Assembly (NCBI GenBank): GCA_002730485.1
Contig: PCAH01000135.1
Coordinates: 1 to 11,342, forward strand
Direction of reading: 5' to 3'
Length of the DNA: 11,342 nucleotides
From: Dehalococcoidia bacterium
GTDB lineage: Bacteria; Chloroflexota; Dehalococcoidia; UBA3495
Both the position numbers and the translations under genes were made by a program. This document shows, one piece after another, positions 5,399-11,342 of this stretch. Numbering within the stretch: the stretch's first letter is position 1; each line of letters opens with the position of its first letter. Under the pieces are notes generated by a model, which was not told the DNA's origin, searched no databases, and saw only the letters and a list, made by a program, of their open reading frames with translations.

Positions 5399-7438
5399 AT
5401 GGATGCAAAAGACCTGAGAAATGTGGTCATCCTCGGCCACGCCGGATCCGGCAAGACTTCGCTGGGTGAAGCCGCCTTGTTCCACACCAAAGCCACCACA
5501 CGCCTGGGCACTATCACCGACGGCAACACCGTTTCAGATTTTGAGCCTGAAGAGATCAAACGGGGTGGCAGTATCCAAACAACCTTGGTTTCGGTCGTTG
5601 AGAACGAAACCAAGATCAACTTTCTGGATACCCCGGGTTACGACGACTTCCTGGGAGAGGTGGTGAGCGCCATCAGAGTGGTCGAGGGAGCCGTGATCGT
5701 CGTCTCCGCCCCCACTGGTGTGGATGTTGGCACGGAACGCGCCTGGAAAATGTGTGACTCTGCTCAGATTCCCCGCTTGTTTGTAGTCAACAAGATGGAC
5801 CGCGAAAACGCCAGCTTCGCCAAGAATGTGGCCGATATCCAGGCATCTTTCGGACGGCAATGTATTCCGTTCCAGGTGCCGCTGGGTGAAGCCAACGAAT
5901 TCAAGGGCGTCATCAGCATAATCGACCCTCCAAGTGATATCCCTGCGGAAGTCGCAGATGAGGTTGAAGCAGCCCGAGAGCGCCTGATTGAGGCCGCCGC
6001 TGAGAATGATGATGAACTCGGTGACCGCTACCTGAACGGCCAGGAGATTTCCCCTGAGGAGATCATCGCCGGCGTTAGGACAGCGGTTTTGGCCGGAGAC
6101 CTGGTCCCGATCTTGGCCGCTTCTTCATCCCCGGAAGCCATCGGGATCGGCGAGTTCCTAGAGACCACCCGCTCTTTCTTACCTTCTCCGGTGGACTGTC
6201 AACATACAAAGATGCTAAACGGCAGTGGTCCGGTCGCGTACGAGACGGAACCTGCCAGCCCGTTGGCGGCATTTGTCTTCAAGACGACTGCCGACCCTTT
6301 CGTGGGTAAGCTCTCAGTGTTCCGGGTCTACCAGGGAACCATCAAGAGTAACTCTGAGGTTTGGAATAGCAACAGGGAACACCCAGAGCGCATCGGCCAG
6401 CTCTACCTACCCAAGGGCAAGAACCAGGAGAACGTGGCTGAGATCACCGCCGGTGACATCGGAGCAATCGGGAAGCTAAGTGAAACTCTAACTGGCGACA
6501 CCATCTGCGCCAAAGAAAATCCGGTGACCTTCGCCAAGATCAAACAGCCAGTAGGTTTCTTCCGGATGGCTGTCACTCCAGCGTCCAAGGACGACCTGGA
6601 CAAGATGTCCATGGCCCTGAGCAGGATCGTGGAAGAAGACCCAACCCTGCACTTCAGCCGCGACGCCGGCACCAGTGAATCTTTGATCACCGGCCTGGGC
6701 GACGCACAGATCGAGGTCGCCCTGGAGAAGATCAAGCGCAAGTTTGGCGCTGACCTGCGGGTGAAGATGCCCAAGGTGCCGTACCGCGAGACCATCACCA
6801 GGGTCGCAAACAGCGAGTACCGCCACAAGAAGCAATCGGGCGGTCACGGCCAGTTCGGCCACGTGCTGATTCGGCTGGAACCCCAGGAACGGGATGAGGG
6901 CTTTGCCTTCGCCACAGAGATCACCGGCGGCAAGGTGCCCAAGGAATACATACCATCGGTGGAAAAGGGCGTGACCAAGGCCCTGGATGAGGGTTCGCTG
7001 GCGGGCTTCCCGCTCGTTGACCTGAAAGCCGTGCTCTACGACGGCAGCTACCACGACGTCGACTCATCTGGCATGTCCTTTGAGATTGCCAGCATCCAGG
7101 CTCTGAAACAGGGGCTGGGTGACGCCGAACCAGTGCTGCTGGAGCCAGTGGTCAGGCTCAGCGTGAACGTGCCGGATTCCTACACGGGCGAGGTAATCAG
7201 TGACCTCAACGTGAAGCGAGGCCGGATCCTGGGCATGACTCCGGACGACGGGGTAACCCTTATCGAGGCTGAAGTGCCGTTGGCGGAGGTCCAGCGTTAT
7301 GCCCAGGACCTGCGATCCGTCAGCCATGGTCGGGGCACCTATTCCCTAGAATTCGACCACTATGACCAGGTTCCACCCAACCTGGAGGTCAAGGTGATTG
7401 AAGACGCCAAGAGGGACAAGCTGGAAGAAGCAGCTTAG
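5399..7438 (+). CDS. EF-G-like translational GTPase (EF-G2 type) with altered switch motifs
   Basis: The 679-residue protein has the full five-domain layout of elongation factor G, which drives translocation or ribosome recycling with GTP. The P-loop is G13HAGSGKTS21, the G3 motif DTPGYDDF (77-84) and the G4 motif NKMD (131-134). Domain II starts near 282, domain IV carries YRHKKQSGGHGQFGHV, and domain V ends in SHGRGTYSLEFDHYDQVPP. It differs from canonical EF-G: the catalytic His of DTPGH is Tyr81, the P-loop is not AHIDAGKTT, and switch I reads KRGGSI rather than ERGITI. These are traits of the second EF-G type (FusA2/EF-G-II-like), whose role is less certain. I chose the ATG at 5399 because AGGGAGGA (5381-5388) lies 10 bases upstream and the protein then begins, as the family does, just before the P-loop. 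The frame stays open to a TTG at 5351, but the added residues look unrelated. A bidirectional terminator follows. Confidence 0.92.
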   Translation: MDAKDLRNVVILGHAGSGKTSLGEAALFHTKATTRLGTITDGNTVSDFEPEEIKRGGSIQTTLVSVVENETKINFLDTPGYDDFLGEVVSAIRVVEGAVIVVSAPTGVDVGTERAWKMCDSAQIPRLFVVNKMDRENASFAKNVADIQASFGRQCIPFQVPLGEANEFKGVISIIDPPSDIPAEVADEVEAARERLIEAAAENDDELGDRYLNGQEISPEEIIAGVRTAVLAGDLVPILAASSSPEAIGIGEFLETTRSFLPSPVDCQHTKMLNGSGPVAYETEPASPLAAFVFKTTADPFVGKLSVFRVYQGTIKSNSEVWNSNREHPERIGQLYLPKGKNQENVAEITAGDIGAIGKLSETLTGDTICAKENPVTFAKIKQPVGFFRMAVTPASKDDLDKMSMALSRIVEEDPTLHFSRDAGTSESLITGLGDAQIEVALEKIKRKFGADLRVKMPKVPYRETITRVANSEYRHKKQSGGHGQFGHVLIRLEPQERDEGFAFATEITGGKVPKEYIPSVEKGVTKALDEGSLAGFPLVDLKAVLYDGSYHDVDSSGMSFEIASIQALKQGLGDAEPVLLEPVVRLSVNVPDSYTGEVISDLNVKRGRILGMTPDDGVTLIEAEVPLAEVQRYAQDLRSVSHGRGTYSLEFDHYDQVPPNLEVKVIEDAKRDKLEEAA

Positions 7439-7459
7439 GCGACTTTACTAGCTCAAACA

Positions 7460-7493
7460 AAAAGGCCCTCCTTCTGAAGAAGGAGGGCCTTTT
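7460..7493. terminator. Bidirectional intrinsic terminator between EF-G and the acyl-CoA mutase gene
   Basis: GGCCCTCCTTC (7464-7474) pairs with GAAGGAGGGCC (7479-7489) over a TGAA tetraloop. AAAA (7460-7463) and TTTT (7490-7493) extend it to 15 pairs. Read from either strand the GC-rich stem is followed by a T-run, so it can stop both convergent transcripts. It starts 22 bases after the EF-G stop and lies 28 bases beyond the mutase stop. Confidence 0.95.
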
Positions 7494-7520
7494 AATTCTC
7501 TCGGTGAAGCAGATTGGTGA

Positions 7521-9182
<1,662 letters not shown>

Positions 9183-9185
<3 letters not shown>

Positions 9186-9196
9186 GGGCTACCTCC
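9183..9196 (-). promoter_or_regulatory. Ribosome binding site fixing a TTG start for the mutase
   Basis: On the minus strand GGAGGT (complement of 9191-9196) is followed after five bases by TTG (9185-9183). The first in-frame ATG (9167-9165, residue 7) would be 23 bases from that site. No other Shine-Dalgarno-like stretch stands close to that ATG, so the TTG is the more likely start. Confidence 0.8.
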
Positions 9197-9231
9197 GGTT
9201 TGATCGCCTGATGAAAATGATTACAGGGGGA

Positions 9232-10485
9232 TTAAGAATCTGTGAGTCTGACGAAGCGACGCTTGCCAACTCTGAGCAGGTCACCGGCATGTAACAACTG
9301 TCCGGCGTCACTGCCGGTTACCGGCTGGGAATCGCCATCCTGAGAGATACGCTCCACTGCGCCCTGGGACAGCAGTCTCTTGACCTGGGCTTTGCTTGGC
9401 GCCAAACCCGCTGCCAGAATCAAATCGTCCACCCTAACCTCGTTTTCGCCGCCTACACCCTGGCTGCGCAGTTCTGTCAGTGACATCTCTGGAATATCTG
9501 ACGGCATGTCGCGGCCCTGCACCACCCTTTCAAAGTGGGCCTGGGCTGCATTGGCGGCCTCACGGTCGTGGAACTGGTTGGTCACATCCCAGGCCAGACG
9601 CTTCTTCGGCTCCATGGGGTTGAGGGTGTTGTTCTCCAGTTCCTCGGTAATGGCCGCCAATTCCGTCATTGGAACGTCGGTCAGATACTCAAAGTAGGAC
9701 ATTATCTGGTCGTCGGACACAGACATCAGCTTGCCGTACATGTCCACCGGATCTTCGTCGACGGCCACGTAATTATCGAGGCTCTTGCTCATCTTCATCA
9801 CGCCGTCGGTGCCCACCAAGATCGGCATCATGAAACATTGCTGCGGGGTCTGGCCCATCATTCCCTGGAGTTCCCGTCCCACCAGCAGGTTGAACATCTG
9901 GTCGGTGCCTCCAAACTCCACATCGGATTCGATTGCCACCGAGTCGTAGGCCTGCAGCAACGGGTAGAGCAGCTCCGTGATGGCAATGGGCTTCTGTTCG
10001 GCAAAACGCTGGGCGAAGTCGGCCCGTTGCAGGAACTGGGCCACGGTGAACCGGCCCGTCAGTTCGATGACCTTGGCCAGATCGAATTTCCCGAACCACT
10101 CACTCTGATAGATGACCTGGGCGCGGGACTCGTCCACCACCTTGAAGAACTGACGAAGGTAGGACTGGGCGTTCTCAAGCACCTGTTCGTGGGAGAGCAT
10201 GGTACGGGTGGCCGACTGGCCACTGGGGTCACCTATCTGGGCCGTCCAGTCGCCGACGATCAGAATCACCTGATGCCCCAGGTCTTGGAGTTGACGTAGC
10301 TTGCGGAGGCCGACCACGTGACCAAGGTGAATGTCAGGACGGCTGGGGTCGAAGCCCATCTTCAGGCGGAGTTTCTTGCCGCTCTGCAGCAACCGGACAA
10401 ATTCCTCGCGGGAGATTATCTCGCTGACGCCGCGAGTGGTCACTGTTTCCAGTTCTGAGGGGGTGATCTTGCCGGGGCTGGTCAT
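9232..10485 (-). CDS. tyrS: Tyrosyl-tRNA synthetase
   Basis: This cytosolic class I synthetase charges tRNA-Tyr with tyrosine. The 417-residue length is normal for a complete bacterial enzyme. The Rossmann catalytic domain has H53LGH56 (HIGH motif) within KMGFDPSRPDIHLGHVVGL, and the K231MSKS235 loop. The tyrosine pocket region includes YPLLQAYDSV (174-183) and FGGTDQMFNL (191-200). A C-terminal S4-like tRNA-binding domain spans about 350-413 (VRVDDLILAAGLAPSKAQVK onward). The DPSRPDIHLGH and GDPSGQSATR style places it with the Thermus-type enzymes rather than the E. coli TyrS type. Its ATG overlaps the ribF stop as ATGA, pointing to translational coupling. No T-box-like leader is visible, consistent with expression from an upstream promoter outside the window. 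Confidence 0.97.
   Translation of the reverse strand: MTSPGKITPSELETVTTRGVSEIISREEFVRLLQSGKKLRLKMGFDPSRPDIHLGHVVGLRKLRQLQDLGHQVILIVGDWTAQIGDPSGQSATRTMLSHEQVLENAQSYLRQFFKVVDESRAQVIYQSEWFGKFDLAKVIELTGRFTVAQFLQRADFAQRFAEQKPIAITELLYPLLQAYDSVAIESDVEFGGTDQMFNLLVGRELQGMMGQTPQQCFMMPILVGTDGVMKMSKSLDNYVAVDEDPVDMYGKLMSVSDDQIMSYFEYLTDVPMTELAAITEELENNTLNPMEPKKRLAWDVTNQFHDREAANAAQAHFERVVQGRDMPSDIPEMSLTELRSQGVGGENEVRVDDLILAAGLAPSKAQVKRLLSQGAVERISQDGDSQPVTGSDAGQLLHAGDLLRVGKRRFVRLTDS
10482..10485 (-). promoter_or_regulatory. ATGA stop/start overlap of ribF and tyrS
   Basis: On the minus strand the tyrS ATG (10485-10483) and the ribF TGA (10484-10482) share two bases. No strong Shine-Dalgarno stands before tyrS, so re-initiation by ribosomes finishing ribF is the likely route of translation. 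Confidence 0.85.
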
Positions 10486-11342
10486 GCTAGGCGCTCCGGA
10501 TTATCTAAATCTAGCGCCTCGGCGGCTAACACGATACGACAGTCATCAACATCCTGGTTGATCTGCTTGATCAGGGCGTCCAGACCGTCGAATTTTTCCT
10601 GGTCTCTGACCTTCTTGATGAACTCAACGCCAAGGGTTTTGCCGTAGAGGTCGCCACTGAAATCCATCACGAATACCTCCACCAGACGTTGGGTCAGGTC
10701 AAATGTGGGGCGGACCCCGATGCTGGTGGCGGCCTGATGCCGTTTGCCATCGATCATGGCCCAGGAGGCGTAGATTCCGTCACCTGCCAGGAGCATCTCC
10801 GGGTCCACTTCAACGTTGGCGGTGGGGAATCCCAGGGTACGGCCACGCTGGTCACCCACAACCACCTCTCCCGAGAGATAGTAGTTTCTGCCCAGCAGTT
10901 CCGGACAAACTTCCAGGTTACCTTTTGAGACCGCCTCACGGATACGTCGGCTCTTCACTGGCTGACCTTCAATCTCAAAGGTCTCGACCGTCTGCGCCCA
11001 GAAGCCCAGTTCTTCACCCTGTTGCTTCATGAATGCCAGGTCGCCCTGCTGGTCCTTGCCGATGGCTGAATCGGGGCCCATCACCAGGCCTTTCATCTTG
11101 AGAGAGTCGGCCAGGAGTTTGGCGAATTCCTCGGCGCTAACGCTGGCAAGCTCAGGTGTGAATTCTAGGCAGACCACAACCTCGATACCCTGCTGTTTGA
11201 TGAGGTCCACCCGCTGATCAAGCGTGGTAAGGTAATTGGGTTCGGTCCCGGGCCTGATGACGGTTATGGGCCGATTGGAGAAGGTAACTACCGTGGGAAC
11301 GTACTGGTCGCCAGCCAGTTCAACCACCTGACGCAGTAGATG
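10482..11342 (-). CDS. ribF: Bifunctional riboflavin kinase/FAD synthetase, N-terminus cut by the window edge
   Basis: RibF makes FMN from riboflavin and then FAD. The frame is open to the window edge and reads HLLRQVVELAGD there. In the family this follows directly after the GxFDGxHxGH motif, so only the first few dozen residues are missing. A GTG at 11325-11327 lies inside the gene and is not its start. The adenylyltransferase half runs to LEVCPELLGRNYYLSG. The kinase half has GRTLGFPTANV (complement of about 10812-10844) with the PTAN Mg-ATP motif, GDGIYASW, GVRPTF, FSGDLYGKTLGVEFIKKVRD and the terminal KFDGLDALIKQINQDVDDCR. Two adenylyltransferase motifs deviate: the usual FxPHP reads TFSNRP, and the usual SSTxIR reads VKSRRIR. 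Its stop overlaps the tyrS start as ATGA. Confidence 0.94.
   Translation of the reverse strand, partial: HLLRQVVELAGDQYVPTVVTFSNRPITVIRPGTEPNYLTTLDQRVDLIKQQGIEVVVCLEFTPELASVSAEEFAKLLADSLKMKGLVMGPDSAIGKDQQGDLAFMKQQGEELGFWAQTVETFEIEGQPVKSRRIREAVSKGNLEVCPELLGRNYYLSGEVVVGDQRGRTLGFPTANVEVDPEMLLAGDGIYASWAMIDGKRHQAATSIGVRPTFDLTQRLVEVFVMDFSGDLYGKTLGVEFIKKVRDQEKFDGLDALIKQINQDVDDCRIVLAAEALDLDNPERLA

Noticed and set aside
9535..10299. 254-codon plus-strand open frame
   Set aside because: It lies antisense to tyrS; its His- and Val-rich translation looks like a shadow of the synthetase gene.
11325..11327. GTG as the start of ribF
   Set aside because: The frame stays open to the window edge with family-like residues HLLRQ just before it, and the required GxFDGxHxGH motif must lie further upstream.

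Overview
The window reads as ordinary, densely coded chromosome from a free-living bacterium with fairly high GC. There are no tRNAs, rRNAs, insertion sequences, CRISPR arrays or phage genes. The gene mix fits environmental Chloroflexota of the SAR202/Dehalococcoidia type: a class III CoA-transferase, a xanthine-dehydrogenase-type molybdopterin subunit, a second-type EF-G and a split acyl-CoA mutase. This taxonomic guess is an inference from gene content and protein style only; no marker was compared.

Left part (1-4290), small-molecule catabolism. A CaiB/BaiF CoA-transferase (minus strand, C-terminus off the window) is divergent from a stand-alone molybdopterin-binding subunit of the aldehyde oxidase/xanthine dehydrogenase family, which ends in a clear intrinsic terminator. 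Next on the plus strand come a carboxymuconolactone-decarboxylase-fold protein without its CxxC pair, a 215-base gap rich in inverted repeats, and a small ferredoxin-like (dimeric alpha/beta barrel) protein with a near-perfect Shine-Dalgarno. The neighbourhood suggests oxidation and CoA activation of organic acids, but no substrate can be named.

Middle part (4321-5398). RidA and a stand-alone Lrp/AsnC ligand-binding (RAM) domain lie on the minus strand, separated by a perfect 11-bp hairpin. A 371-base non-coding stretch separates ridA from the divergent EF-G gene. It holds a candidate promoter for EF-G and a long hairpin at the predicted start of its leader.

Right part (5399-11342). An EF-G-like translational GTPase with non-canonical switch motifs (Tyr replaces the catalytic His) converges on a minus-strand operon ribF-tyrS-acyl-CoA mutase. 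ribF and tyrS overlap by ATGA. The mutase starts with TTG behind a strong ribosome binding site. A 15-bp bidirectional terminator sits between the two convergent units. The mutase would normally be called methylmalonyl-CoA mutase large subunit. However, its two substrate-recognition positions read Phe84 and Gln202, the pair known from isobutyryl-CoA mutase, rather than Tyr/Arg. This is the most useful functional observation in the window. I saw no convincing wholly new multi-gene system. The best leads for something undescribed are the structured gap at 3764-3978 and the small-protein genes around it.
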